Shown: in pieces, positions 38,437 to 47,413 of the stretch | Numbering within the stretch: the stretch's first letter is position 1 | Layout: each line of letters begins with the position of its first letter | Assembly: GCF_022538185.1 (NCBI RefSeq) | Contig: NZ_JAKYXC010000009.1 | Location: 124,001 to 188,000, forward strand | Reading direction: 5' to 3' | DNA from: Microbacterium sp. CFH 31415 | GTDB taxonomy: Bacteria > Actinomycetota > Actinomycetes > Actinomycetales > Microbacteriaceae | Length of the DNA stretch: 64,000 nt | Program-made: the position numbers and the translations under genes | The notes under the pieces: generated by a model | Databases searched by the model: none | What the model was told of the DNA's origin: nothing | The model's input: the letters and a program-made list of their open reading frames with translations, nothing else

Positions 38437-39170
38437 GACTCCACCAGGCGGACCGCTCCCTCGATGGGACCGTCGTAGACCACCTCGCCCTTGTTGAGCA
38501 CGATGCCGCGGTCGCACAGCTCGCGGACCATCTCGAGATCGTGGCTCACGATGAGCAGCGTCTTGCGATCGGCGATGAGCTCCTCGAACTTGAGGCGGCA
38601 CTTCTCGCGGAAGGGCGCATCGCCCACCGACAGGATCTCGTCGACCAGGAGCACGTCGAGCTCGACGTGGATGGCGACCGAGAACGCGAGGCGCATGAAC
38701 ATGCCGGAGGAGTAGTGCTTGACCTCCTGGTCGATGAACGCCTCGATCTCGCTGAAGGCGACGATCTCGTCGTAGCGCGCCTCGATCTCGCTCTTCTTCA
38801 TGCCGAGGATCGCGGCGTTGAGGAAGACGTTCTCGCGGCCGGAGAGCTCGGGGTGGAAGCCCGCACCCACCTCGATGAGGCCCGCCACGCGTCCGCGCGT
38901 GAGCACCTCGCCCTCATCGGGCTCCATCACTCCGGAGATCAGTTTGAGAAGCGTCGACTTGCCCGAGCCGTTCAGGCCGAGGACGGCCACCGACTGGCCC
39001 TCCCCGATGGAGAGATCGATGCCCTTGAGAGCCTCGAACTCGCTCGTGAGCTTGCGCCGCTTGATCCAGGACACGACGGTGTCCTTGAGCGAATAGGCGT
39101 GGTTGAGCGTGAAGCGCTTGCGCACACCGTCGATGATGATGCTGGGCTTGATCGCCGTCTGCTGGGTCAT
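38433..39170 (-). CDS. wzt: Polysaccharide ABC exporter ATPase, Wzt type (second system)
   Basis: 245 residues. Walker A GLNGSGKST, signature YSSGMFMRLAF, Walker B VLLVDEILSVGD, switch His in IVSHDLEM. Like the first Wzt in this window it has no C-terminal carbohydrate-binding module. N-terminal SLKDTVVSWIKRRKLTSEFEALKGI is typical of teichoic-acid/O-antigen exporter ATPases. ATG 39170 overlaps the permease stop (ATGA). Probably exports the glycan made by neighbouring transferases. Confidence 0.92.
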   Translation of the reverse strand: MTQQTAIKPSIIIDGVRKRFTLNHAYSLKDTVVSWIKRRKLTSEFEALKGIDLSIGEGQSVAVLGLNGSGKSTLLKLISGVMEPDEGEVLTRGRVAGLIEVGAGFHPELSGRENVFLNAAILGMKKSEIEARYDEIVAFSEIEAFIDQEVKHYSSGMFMRLAFSVAIHVELDVLLVDEILSVGDAPFREKCRLKFEELIADRKTLLIVSHDLEMVRELCDRGIVLNKGEVVYDGPIEGAVRLVES

Positions 39171-40081
39171 AGGTCTTGCGCGAACCTTCCCTCGAGGCGG
39201 CGGAACACCAGCTGACCGAGCAGCAGGGTCGCCACGGCGATGATGAAGGTCGCGAGGGTGTTCCAGGCCAGTCCGGGCGGGATCTCGAACGCACCCGGTG
39301 TCACCGGCCGCCAGAAGGCGTAGTGGAAGAGCTCGACACCCTGCGTGATCGGGTTGAGCATGTAGAGCTCGACGACCCACTGCGGCCATCCGAGCAGGTC
39401 GACGATCGCCTCCTGCACCTGCCACCAGGCGTACAGCACGGGGGATGCCCACGTGGCGAGCAGCAGCAGGAGCTCGACGATGTTCTCCGCGTCGCGGTAG
39501 CGCACGTTCATGGCGCCGAACAGCAGCCCGAGACCCAGCGCGAAGACCATCACGATCGCCATGCCGGCGAAGATCGCCAGCACCGAGAGGAGCGAGATGT
39601 TGACGATCCAGCCGAGCACCAGGCACACCACCAGCAGCAGCGCGACCTGCGGCAGGAAGTGGACGAAGGCGACCGCCACCGCAGACACGGCGAACAGCTG
39701 CCGTGGCAGGAACACCTTGCGCACAAGAGCGGCGTTGCCCACGATCGATGTGGTCGCGTTCTTGAAGCCCTCGGAGAACAGGTTGATGACGACGATCCCG
39801 CTGAAGAGGTAGATCGCGTAGTTCTCGATGCCGCGGTCCATCTGCAGGAACAGCCCGAGGACGACCCAGAACACGAGGAACTGCGCGGCAGGCCGCACAT
39901 ACGACCACGTCCAGCCCAGCACCGAGTTGCGATAGCGCGTCGTGACGCCGGTGCGGATGAGAAGGCGCAGCAGGTAGCGCCACCGCACGACATCGATCAG
40001 CCCTCGGCTCTTGCCGGGGGTGTCGAACTCGGAACGCGGGACGGCGCTGAAGAGGTCTCGGGTATCGGTCACAGGCCTCAC
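39167..40081 (-). CDS. wzm: Polysaccharide ABC exporter permease, Wzm type (second system)
   Basis: 304 residues with six membrane helices. TRYRNSVLGWTWSYVRPAAQFLVFWVVLG and NATTSIVGNAALVRKVFLPRQLF are hallmarks of O-antigen/teichoic-acid exporter permeases. The reading frame starts at GTG 40081, but GTG 40072 (VTDTRDLF), preceded by GAGG, is an equally good start. First gene after the legionaminate operon hairpin, with its own -10 TAGAAT. Confidence 0.9.
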   Translation of the reverse strand: MRPVTDTRDLFSAVPRSEFDTPGKSRGLIDVVRWRYLLRLLIRTGVTTRYRNSVLGWTWSYVRPAAQFLVFWVVLGLFLQMDRGIENYAIYLFSGIVVINLFSEGFKNATTSIVGNAALVRKVFLPRQLFAVSAVAVAFVHFLPQVALLLVVCLVLGWIVNISLLSVLAIFAGMAIVMVFALGLGLLFGAMNVRYRDAENIVELLLLLATWASPVLYAWWQVQEAIVDLLGWPQWVVELYMLNPITQGVELFHYAFWRPVTPGAFEIPPGLAWNTLATFIIAVATLLLGQLVFRRLEGRFAQDL

Positions 40082-40123
40082 TCATTCGGCACGCAGCGAG
40101 GGGGACGCCGCGGGGACCAGCAC

Positions 40124-40129
40124 ATTCTA
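40124..40129 (-). promoter_or_regulatory. -10 element TAGAAT before wzm/wzt
   Basis: TAGAAT about 43 bases before GTG 40081, just after the hairpin at 40140-40183. It suggests a new transcript begins here. Confidence 0.45.
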
Positions 40130-40139
40130 GGACAGCGAA

Positions 40140-40183
40140 CCTGAGCGGTCGGGACGGATGCCGCACCCCGACGGCCGCTCAGG
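40140..40183 (-). terminator. Large hairpin at the end of the legionaminate operon
   Basis: Outer arms CCTGAGCGG (40140-40148) and CCGCTCAGG (40175-40183) plus inner arms TCGGG / CCCGA give 14 base pairs with a three-base bulge. The hairpin overlaps the stop codon at 40179. No U-tract, as common in high-GC actinobacteria. Confidence 0.55.
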
Positions 40184-41636
40184 CAGCACCTCGCCCCGCC
40201 CGGCGGGTGTCGAGCCAGGTCCGGAAGGCGCCGACGGAGTCGGGCGCCCAGATGGCCGCGTCCGTCGCGACGTCGACTGTCGGGCCATGCCCGAGCGCTT
40301 CGATCCGCCGAACGGCGTCGGCGACATCGGTCACCCGCCGGCCGAACGCCTCGCCGACGACATCGCCTCCGAACGGGCTGTCGCGGGCGATGACATGGCA
40401 CCCGAACGCGCGCGCCTCGTACAGCACCGTACTGGCCTCGCCGATCACCACGGCCGACCGCTTCAGCGACTCGTACACGTCGGGCGAGAGATCGACCGCG
40501 ATGCCGGGGTCGGCCGACAGCCGCGGGTAGCGCTCCAACGCCTCGGCGAACTCGCCCGGGTGCGGGCGGAAGACGAGGGACCACGTCGAGCCGAGCGCAG
40601 CCCGCAGCTCCATGACGAAGGCATCGGTCGCGTCGGGATCCGTACGGGACGAGACCACGAGGACGCTGCGGGGACGGGTCGCTTCGGCGGCGGCCGCCTC
40701 TCGCTCGAGGTGCGGCTTGCCGATCGCGGTGACGACGCCCGGGTGACGGATCGACTCCGACCAGTAGGTCCCGAACGTGAGCACCTCGTCGGGCAGCGCG
40801 CGCTGGAGCGGCGCCTCGCGGAAGACCGCACCGTAGTTGTACGCGGCGTGCGACGGACCGATCCATCCGTGCTGCGGCTCGGCCACCCAGGCTCCGGCAT
40901 CCTTCATCAGCCCCACCCACTCGCCCTGGTAGCTGTAGGAGCCGTTGTCGAACAGCACCACCTTCGGCTTCACGCGCTCGAGCAGCCGCGAGAGCTCGCC
41001 GAGCTGGTGAGGGCGCTGCAGCTCGGTGACCCGGACGCGCAGCCCGACGGCCGCGAAAGCACCGGCCGGCTGATCGAGGTGCCGCGCGAAGGCATCCAGC
41101 AGCCGGTCCATCGACCGGATCGTCGCGGGGGCGAGCGACGTCCCGCGTGCCCGCCAGCGTGACCGGGCGATCGCCGATTCCATGCTCAGCGTCGGACGGA
41201 ATGCCGGTGCGCCGATCGATGCCGGCAGCGGGCGAACCTGGACGACGAGCGCGTCCTCGGCGGCATCGGCGAAGTCGTCGACGAGCCAGTTCCGTGCCCT
41301 CGTCCCCTCCTGCGACAGTGTGCTGCCCGAGACGTAGAAGGCGACGTCGTGCCGGTGTGCCCGCCGTACGGCATCCCATCGGTCGGGGAGGAAGCCTCGC
41401 ACGATCCGCCGGAGCTCCTTCGCCCGCGTCCACTCGCTCGTCCGGGCGACCTCGACGCTCCCCGTCTGCTGGGCCGACAGCATCCAGAAGATCTGCATCC
41501 GCACCAGTGCCCAGAACGGCACCGTCGCGCCGGGAAGCACCTCGAGGAGGTCGTCGGGCGCGGAATCCTCGAGTTCGAGAAACCGGCGCATCGTGCTCGA
41601 GGTCCGCGCCTGGAGGTGGTCGGCCGGCTGCGTCAC
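40179..41636 (-). CDS. Predicted GT-B surface-glycan transferase, last gene of legionaminate operon
   Basis: 485 residues, family not certain. The N-terminal third (RRFLELEDSAPDDLLEVL) has no recognised motif. The middle has VVLFDNGSYSYQGEWVGLMKDAGAWVAEPQHGWIGPSHAAYNYG, where E-x-QHG is seen in CDP-glycerol transferases and polysialyltransferase-like GT-B proteins. The C-terminal RPHPGEFAEAL, then VIGEASTVLYEARAFGCHVIA, is the donor-site pattern. GTG 41636 overlaps the CMP-sugar synthetase stop (GTGA). A CMP-legionaminate transferase is the natural inference but unproven. Confidence 0.68.
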   Translation of the reverse strand: MTQPADHLQARTSSTMRRFLELEDSAPDDLLEVLPGATVPFWALVRMQIFWMLSAQQTGSVEVARTSEWTRAKELRRIVRGFLPDRWDAVRRAHRHDVAFYVSGSTLSQEGTRARNWLVDDFADAAEDALVVQVRPLPASIGAPAFRPTLSMESAIARSRWRARGTSLAPATIRSMDRLLDAFARHLDQPAGAFAAVGLRVRVTELQRPHQLGELSRLLERVKPKVVLFDNGSYSYQGEWVGLMKDAGAWVAEPQHGWIGPSHAAYNYGAVFREAPLQRALPDEVLTFGTYWSESIRHPGVVTAIGKPHLEREAAAAEATRPRSVLVVSSRTDPDATDAFVMELRAALGSTWSLVFRPHPGEFAEALERYPRLSADPGIAVDLSPDVYESLKRSAVVIGEASTVLYEARAFGCHVIARDSPFGGDVVGEAFGRRVTDVADAVRRIEALGHGPTVDVATDAAIWAPDSVGAFRTWLDTRRAGRGAA

Positions 41637-42331
41637 AGATCGCTCCGCTGCGCCATGAGCCACTCGACCACCGCGAAGTCGAACTCGCTGTCGACGTCGG
41701 TCGACCGTTCCGCCGGCATCTCGAACAGGATGGTCGACGGGAAGAACACCACCTGGTCCTCGAGGAGCGCCCTGCGCTTCCACACGTAGATCGACCCGTT
41801 CATGTCGAAGCAGCGCGGTGCGTCCTGGCGCCGGAGGACCGCATCGCCGGGGGTCTTGCTGACCGCCACGGTGCCGTCGGGCTGCTCCTCGACGAGGTTG
41901 AAGTACGGGTTGCGCCGCGCCTCCGTGCCGGTGATGAGCGAATCGACGTCCGTCGCCTCGAACATCGCCACCGCGCCGCGGATGTCTTCCACCGTCCGAA
42001 GGGGACTGGTCGCGTCGAGGTCCACGCAGACGTCGTACGTGCGGCCCGTCGCCTCCTCGGTGGTGCGCACGGCGTGCGCGATGGCCGGAACCTTGCCCGC
42101 CGTGTCGGTGGCCATCTCGGCAGGCCGCACCACCACGCCGGTCGCCCCGAATCGAGGTGCGAGCGAGAGGATCTCATCGGAGTCGCTCGAGACGACGACG
42201 TCGTCGAACAGTCCGGATCGCACCGCCTGCACGACGGAGTGCGCGAACAGAGGTCGACCGGCGACGATGCGGAGGTTCTTGCCCGGCACCCCTTTGGACC
42301 CCGCACGGACGGTGATGGTGCAGATCCTCAT
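41633..42331 (-). CDS. legF: CMP-nonulosonate cytidylyltransferase, NeuA/LegF-like
   Basis: 232 residues. Activates a nine-carbon sugar with CTP. The N-terminal signature TVRAGSKGVPGKNLRIVAGRPL matches NeuA/LegF/PseF. DVCVDLDATSPLRTVEDIRGA and the NGSIYVWKR region follow. The ATG at 42331 overlaps the PtmE-like gene stop (ATGA). Neuraminate versus legionaminate is decided by context: LegB and LegC homologues upstream point to legionaminic acid. Confidence 0.9.
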   Translation of the reverse strand: MRICTITVRAGSKGVPGKNLRIVAGRPLFAHSVVQAVRSGLFDDVVVSSDSDEILSLAPRFGATGVVVRPAEMATDTAGKVPAIAHAVRTTEEATGRTYDVCVDLDATSPLRTVEDIRGAVAMFEATDVDSLITGTEARRNPYFNLVEEQPDGTVAVSKTPGDAVLRRQDAPRCFDMNGSIYVWKRRALLEDQVVFFPSTILFEMPAERSTDVDSEFDFAVVEWLMAQRSDL

Positions 42332-43374
42332 CGCCCGCTCCGCTCCCGCGCCCGCCGGGCGCGCTCGAGGTCTTCCGGACGCCCGACGTCGATCCACTCC
42401 TCGTGGATCTCGAAGGCGCCGACGCGGCGTCGCTCGGCGATCAGCCGCGAGAGCAGCGTCGGCATATCGCAGTACTCGTCCACCTCGAGCGAGGCGAGCG
42501 CGGGGGGCTCGAGCACGTAGATTCCCGCGCTGACGAGCTCGGTGTGAAGAGGCTTCTCGGCGAGCGCCGTGACGCGGTCGCCGTCGCGTCGCACCACGCC
42601 GAACGGTATCTCGAAGCCGTACTCGCGTACGCCGATCGTGGCGGTCCCGTTCGTCCTGCGGTGGAAGTCGAGCATGCGCCGCAGGTCGACCTCGGTGAGC
42701 AGGTCGGAGTTCATGACCACGAACTCGGACTGCACCGCGTCCTTCAGCTGGGCGAGAGCGCCGGCAGTGCCCAGCGGAGCGGTCTCGTGCAGATACGAGA
42801 CCTCGAGGCCGAACCGCGCGCCGTCGCCGAGGTGCTCCTCGATGAGGTGGCCCAGGTGGTTCACCGAGATGTGCACCCGCCGGAAGCCCTGAGCCTGCAG
42901 GCGTCCGACGATGATGTCGATCATCGGCGCGTCGCCGACGGGCACGAGCGGCTTGGGGATGTCCTTCGTGAGGGGGTACAGACGCTGCCCTCGGCCGCCG
43001 GCCATCAGCACGACGGGCGTCTCCAGAGGCGTCGCGATGCGCTCCCCCTCCCCCACGACATCGATCATGCGACCGTCGCCGTCGACGACCGCGACGATGC
43101 GGATGCCCCGAGCCGACTTGAGCGCGTCGACGTCATCCTGCGTGGCGGTCGGGCCGACGGTCGCGGGCGAGGAGTTCATGACGGCGCCCACGCGGTCGTC
43201 GAGTCCCGCGCCGGCGAGCAGCCCTCGTCGCACGTCGCCGTCGCTCACCGCTCCGACCAGCCGGCCGTCGGCATCCTCGACGAACACGACCTGCAGGCGA
43301 CTGCGGTCCAGGCGCACCAGGGCGTCTCGGATGCTGACATCCGGCCGGACCGTGAGCTGTGCGATGTCGATCAC
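42328..43374 (-). CDS. ptmE: CBS-domain nucleotidyltransferase, PtmE-like
   Basis: 348 residues. Two CBS motifs (about 5-115; [27 protein letters not shown]) precede a sugar-phosphate nucleotidyltransferase domain with [28 protein letters not shown]. This architecture matches Campylobacter PtmE, which makes GDP-glucosamine for legionaminic acid. A hexose-1-phosphate substrate is likely and GTP use is inferred from the orthologue. GTG 43374 overlaps the preceding stop (GTGA). Confidence 0.87.
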   Translation of the reverse strand: MIDIAQLTVRPDVSIRDALVRLDRSRLQVVFVEDADGRLVGAVSDGDVRRGLLAGAGLDDRVGAVMNSSPATVGPTATQDDVDALKSARGIRIVAVVDGDGRMIDVVGEGERIATPLETPVVLMAGGRGQRLYPLTKDIPKPLVPVGDAPMIDIIVGRLQAQGFRRVHISVNHLGHLIEEHLGDGARFGLEVSYLHETAPLGTAGALAQLKDAVQSEFVVMNSDLLTEVDLRRMLDFHRRTNGTATIGVREYGFEIPFGVVRRDGDRVTALAEKPLHTELVSAGIYVLEPPALASLEVDEYCDMPTLLSRLIAERRRVGAFEIHEEWIDVGRPEDLERARRARERSGR

Positions 43375-44009
43375 TGTGTCGGCCCTTCACCTCGGACGCG
43401 TGCGGGAACGCCGACCACGGTAGCCCCTGCCGGGATGTCCCGCACGACGACGGCGCCGGCGCCGACCACGGCGTCCGGCCCGACGGTCACGCCCTGGATG
43501 ATGCGCGCACCGAGCCCGATCAGCGCCGACTCCCCGATGCGCACGCCGCCCGCCAGCACGGCACCCGGGGCGATGTGCGCGTGCGCGCCGACCCGGGCGT
43601 CGTGCTCCACGATCGCCCCCGAATTGACGAGCGCCCCTTCGCCGAGATCCGCCCCCACGTTGACGATCGCGCCCGCGAGGACCTGGACGCCCTCGGCGAT
43701 CCGGGCGCCCGGATCGACGAGCGCCTGCGGATGCACGACCTGCGCCACGGCGAACCCGCGCCGGACGACGGCCTCGTGCAGCGCGCGGCGGGCGTCGACG
43801 GAGTTCGTCGTGCCGACGCCGTTCACGAGCAGCACGACGGCCGCGTCGAGCTCGGCCAGCCGCTCGTCGGTCCCCAGATGCGGCAGGCCGGGCAGCGCCG
43901 TCGACGGTGCGGGGGCGAGGTAGCCGGCGAGGGTGATGCCCCGCGCCTCCAGGGCGGCTCGCACAGAGCGCGCATGACCGCCGGCGCCGAGCAGGATGTG
44001 GTCACTCAT
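43371..44009 (-). CDS. legH: NeuD/PglD-family sugar O/N-acetyltransferase, LegH candidate
   Basis: 212 residues. N-terminal Rossmann-like [21 protein letters not shown] (residues 4-24), then hexapeptide repeats from about 95 ([52 protein letters not shown]). PglD-type enzymes acetylate the 4-amino group of UDP/GDP-sugars; LegH does so in the legionaminic route. It overlaps legI by 8 bases and ptmE by GTGA. NeuD-like O-acetylation is an alternative. Confidence 0.85.
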   Translation of the reverse strand: MSDHILLGAGGHARSVRAALEARGITLAGYLAPAPSTALPGLPHLGTDERLAELDAAVVLLVNGVGTTNSVDARRALHEAVVRRGFAVAQVVHPQALVDPGARIAEGVQVLAGAIVNVGADLGEGALVNSGAIVEHDARVGAHAHIAPGAVLAGGVRIGESALIGLGARIIQGVTVGPDAVVGAGAVVVRDIPAGATVVGVPARVRGEGPTQ

Positions 44010-45099
44010 CGATCAGCTCGCCGCGCGTGTAGGAGCGACCGGCCGGGGTGCCCACGACCTCCCAGAAGTCGAAGGCGCTGCGCCCCGAGGCCGGGCGGAA
44101 GCAGACGAGGTCGTCCTCGCCGATCGTCGCGCCGGCGTCGATGTCGCGGGCGGCGACGAGGCTGCGCCGGACGACCGCGCGATTGCCCTCCTCCACGGGG
44201 TGCGGGCGCTTCTCGGTGGAACCCAGCATCGTCGGCACCCGTCGCAGATCAGCGACATAGGCTCGCAGCGCGTCAGGATCGAGCGACGCCGCGTGATCGG
44301 GCCCCTCGGCGGAGGTGTCGAGAGTGAAGTGCTTCTCGACCGCGACGGCGCCCAGGCCGACGGCCAGCACGGACGCGAGCGAGCCGAGCGAGTGGTCCGA
44401 GTACCCGACACGATGCCCGAAGGTCGCGCCGATGGTCTGCAGGGCGCGCAGGTCGAGATTCTCGTCGGCCGCGGGGTACTGCGTGGTGCAGTGGAAGATC
44501 GTGACGTGTTCGGCGAACGCGACGAACTCCTCGCGCCTCGCCCACGCCAGCTCGAGCACCTCGGGGGTGAGGCGCACCGTGCGTTCGAGGATTCCGTGGG
44601 CCTGCGCGAGCCCGGCGGCGAGGAACCGCAAGGCCCGGGCGATCTCGCCGAGGTCCGCCATGCCCGTCGAGAGGATCACCGGCAGGCCGGTGCGACCGGC
44701 GGCGACCAGCAGCGGGGCGAAGGTGAGGTCTCCCGACGCGATCTTCACCAGGGGGATCCCGAGATCGTCCACGAGGAAGTCGAGGCCATCGAGATCGAAG
44801 GCCGTCGAGAGGAACCGGATGCCGCGCATGTCGCAGTGATCGCGCAGGGCGCGGAACTCGTCGTGACTCAGCTCGAGCTGGCGCAGCAGGTCGTGCTGCG
44901 ACCGCACGTCATCATCCGACCGCCGCTGGTAGTCGGCCATCGCGGCGCTCTCGAGCGCGAGGTTGTCGGCCGAGAAGGTCTGGAACTTCACCGCGTCGGC
45001 TCCCGCGGAGGCGGCGAGGTCGACGAGCTCCTTCGCGGTGTCGAGCGAGCCGTTGTGGTTCACCCCCGCCTCGGCGATGACGAATACAGGTTCGGTCAT
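44002..45099 (-). CDS. legI: Nonulosonic acid synthase, NeuB/LegI-like, with SAF domain
   Basis: 365 residues. Condenses a 6-carbon amino sugar with phosphoenolpyruvate. TIM-barrel motifs: [56 protein letters not shown], and EKHFTLD. The C-terminal antifreeze-like SAF domain (about 300-365) starts [17 protein letters not shown]. The NeuB/LegI/PseI families cannot be separated by eye. The LegB/LegC/LegG context favours legionaminate. ATG 45099 overlaps legG (ATGA). Confidence 0.93.
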   Translation of the reverse strand: MTEPVFVIAEAGVNHNGSLDTAKELVDLAASAGADAVKFQTFSADNLALESAAMADYQRRSDDDVRSQHDLLRQLELSHDEFRALRDHCDMRGIRFLSTAFDLDGLDFLVDDLGIPLVKIASGDLTFAPLLVAAGRTGLPVILSTGMADLGEIARALRFLAAGLAQAHGILERTVRLTPEVLELAWARREEFVAFAEHVTIFHCTTQYPAADENLDLRALQTIGATFGHRVGYSDHSLGSLASVLAVGLGAVAVEKHFTLDTSAEGPDHAASLDPDALRAYVADLRRVPTMLGSTEKRPHPVEEGNRAVVRRSLVAARDIDAGATIGEDDLVCFRPASGRSAFDFWEVVGTPAGRSYTRGELIDE

Positions 45100-46259
45100 G
45101 GACTCACGTTCCTTTCGAGGTCGTGGAACGTCTTGCGCGGCGGTCGAGGGATCTCGTGGTCGGCGAGCGTCCGTGCGACGCGCGCGGCGAAGCCGGGCGA
45201 CCCGAAGACGTCCGTTCCTCCGGCGGTCCCCGTGCGGTCGAGCGCGGCGCGCACCGCTCCCTCGATCGCCGCGCGGGTCGATCGCGGCGTCGCGACGCTC
45301 TCGGCGAGCGGTCGGCCCCGCTGACGGTCACCGATGAGAACCGACGGCACACCCAGCACGGGGGCTTCCAGCACGGTGCTGGAGGAGTTGCCGACGACGA
45401 CGGATGCCGCGTGCATCGCGCTCAGGTACCCGAGTTGACCGAAAGACTCCACGTAGTCCACGCGCGTCGGGTTCTCGGCGACGAAGTCGGCGATTCGCGC
45501 GCGCACATCTGCGGTGCCGATGTCGGAGTTCGATCCGGTGATGATGATGTGAAGGTCGTCCACGGCACGCAGCGCGGCGAGCATCTCCCCGACGAGCTGC
45601 TCGGGCGGCGCGACATCCATCGCGGCAGGGTGGAAGGTGACCAGCGCGGTGCGGGCCGGCAGCCGTACGCCGAACCTCCGAACGACCTCCTCGCGCGGCA
45701 GCAGGTCGAGCGCCGCGAGGGCGTCCACGATCGGAGCGCCGTGGAAGTAGACGCGCTCGGGCGCCTCGCCCAGCTGGATCACGCGTCGACGGTGATCGGC
45801 CGTCGACGTGAAGTGCAGATACGACATCTTGGTGATCGCATGGCGCAGGGCGTCGTCCATTGCGCCCTCGGTGAGCTCGCCGCCGTGGATGTGCGCGACG
45901 GGGACCGACAGGATCGTCGCCGCCGTCGCCGCCGCGTACGCCTCGAGTCGGTCGCCGAGCACGACGAGCACATCGGGGGCGAGCCGGGCGAGCACCTGGG
46001 CGTAGCGCGGGATCGCCGCGCCGACATCGGCCGCGGCACCCAGCGCGTCATCGGACCCCGACCAGATCGGCACCGACGCCGCCACCGCGAGGCCGTCGCG
46101 CTCGATCTCCGACGCCGTCCGTCCGAACGCCTCGCTGAGGTGCGTGCCCGTCACGATCAGCTGAAGCTCCAGCTCGGCGTGCGCCTCGATCTCCCGCAGC
46201 AGCCCGCGCAGCAGACCGTAGTCCGCGCGCGTGCCCGTGAGCACGGCGATCGTCCTCAT
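45096..46259 (-). CDS. legG: Hydrolysing NDP-sugar 2-epimerase, NeuC/LegG-like
   Basis: 387 residues. Removes the nucleotide and inverts C2, yielding a free mannosamine-type sugar for the synthase. TIAVLTGTRADYGLLRGLL is the NeuC/LegG N-terminus. LVVLGDRLEAYAAATAATILSVPVAHIHGGELTEGAMDDALRHAI and VVGNSSSTVLEAPVLGVPSVLIGDRQRGR are family-diagnostic. ATG 46259 overlaps legC (ATGA). The upstream frame belongs to legC. Confidence 0.93.
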   Translation of the reverse strand: MRTIAVLTGTRADYGLLRGLLREIEAHAELELQLIVTGTHLSEAFGRTASEIERDGLAVAASVPIWSGSDDALGAAADVGAAIPRYAQVLARLAPDVLVVLGDRLEAYAAATAATILSVPVAHIHGGELTEGAMDDALRHAITKMSYLHFTSTADHRRRVIQLGEAPERVYFHGAPIVDALAALDLLPREEVVRRFGVRLPARTALVTFHPAAMDVAPPEQLVGEMLAALRAVDDLHIIITGSNSDIGTADVRARIADFVAENPTRVDYVESFGQLGYLSAMHAASVVVGNSSSTVLEAPVLGVPSVLIGDRQRGRPLAESVATPRSTRAAIEGAVRAALDRTGTAGGTDVFGSPGFAARVARTLADHEIPRPPRKTFHDLERNVSP

Positions 46260-47413
46260 GCCGCCGCCAGCGCCGGCGAGCTGGGGATGCACACGACCCC
46301 GGCATGGATGGCCTCCGCCGCGGGGACCGCGGCGTGCGGCAGGTGGCGGTAGGGCGCCTGGGTGTGGAGCAGATTCCACATCGGGCGGCACTGGAGTCCG
46401 GCGTCGTTGGTCGCCGTCAGCACGTCGTCGCGGACGGTGCGCCCGGCGTCGAACCGCACGGCGCACAGCCAGTAGTTGCTCTCGGTGCCCGCCGGCTCAC
46501 CCACGAACGTCGCTCCCGGCATGCCGGCGAACCGCTCCCGGTACCGTTCGGCGAGACGCCGCTTGGCGGCGAGGAGCGCGGGCAGCCGCTCGAGCTGCGC
46601 GACCCCCAGGGCGGCGTTGAGATTGGGCATCCGGTAGTTGTAGGCGACCTCGTCGTGGTCGAACTCCCAGCGGTGCGGCACCTTGGCCGTCGTCGTGAGG
46701 TGCCGCGCGTGACGAGCCAGCTCGGCGTCGTCGGTGAGGATCATGCCACCACCGCCGGTCGTGATGATCTTGTTGCCGTTGAAGCTGATGATCCCGAGCC
46801 GGCCGAAAGTCCCCGTGTGCACACCGCCCGCGCGGCTGCCGAGCGACTCGGCAGCGTCCTCGACGACCGGGACGTCGTAGTCCGCGGCCAGCGCGACGAG
46901 CTCGTCGATGCGCATCGGGTGACCGAGCGTGTGCATCGGCACGATGGCACCGATCCGCCTGCCGCTGACGGCGTTGACCGGGCCGTCCGGCGACGAGGAG
47001 GCCGCGCGCAGCACCTGCGCGACCGCCTCCACCGACATTCCGAGCGTCTCGGGGTCGCTGTCGACGAAGAAGGGCCTCGCTCCGACGTGCGCGACCGCGT
47101 TGGCCGTGGCGACGAACGACAGCGTGGGCACGATCACGTCGTCGCCGGGGCGCACGCCGGCGAGCTGCAGTGCGACCTGGAGGGCCGAGGTCCCGTTCGA
47201 CACGGCGACCCCGTGGCCTGCGCCGGTGAATGCGGCGATCCCTTCCTCGAACTGCGAGACGAAGGCGCCCACGCTGGACACGAACGTCGAGTCGAGGCAC
47301 TCCATCACGCGCTCCTTCTCGAGCGGCGAGATGTCGGGCACGTGCAGTCCCACGAACGGCGCATCGCCGACGATGTCGCGCAGCGCGGCGACGACCTCTC
47401 CGGGAGCGTTCAT
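46256..47413 (-). CDS. legC: DegT-family aminotransferase, LegC-like
   Basis: 385 residues. PLP-dependent amination at C4 of the LegB product. VSNGTSALQVALQLAGVRPGDDVIVPTLSFVATANAV is the cofactor loop. VVEDAAESLGSRAGG and FNGNKIITTGGGGMI (Schiff-base Lys) follow. The N-terminal VGLHVPDISPLEKERVMECLDSTFVSSVGAFV resembles LegC rather than the WbpE-like enzyme elsewhere in the window. ATG 47413 overlaps the legB stop (ATGA). Confidence 0.9.
   Translation of the reverse strand: MNAPGEVVAALRDIVGDAPFVGLHVPDISPLEKERVMECLDSTFVSSVGAFVSQFEEGIAAFTGAGHGVAVSNGTSALQVALQLAGVRPGDDVIVPTLSFVATANAVAHVGARPFFVDSDPETLGMSVEAVAQVLRAASSSPDGPVNAVSGRRIGAIVPMHTLGHPMRIDELVALAADYDVPVVEDAAESLGSRAGGVHTGTFGRLGIISFNGNKIITTGGGGMILTDDAELARHARHLTTTAKVPHRWEFDHDEVAYNYRMPNLNAALGVAQLERLPALLAAKRRLAERYRERFAGMPGATFVGEPAGTESNYWLCAVRFDAGRTVRDDVLTATNDAGLQCRPMWNLLHTQAPYRHLPHAAVPAAEAIHAGVVCIPSSPALAAA

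Noticed and set aside
44002..45099. Assigning the synthase as sialic acid (NeuB) with a Neu5Ac pathway
   Set aside because: A plain Neu5Ac pathway needs no dehydratase or C4 aminotransferase. Coupled LegB and LegC homologues point to a 6-deoxy diamino nonulosonate instead.
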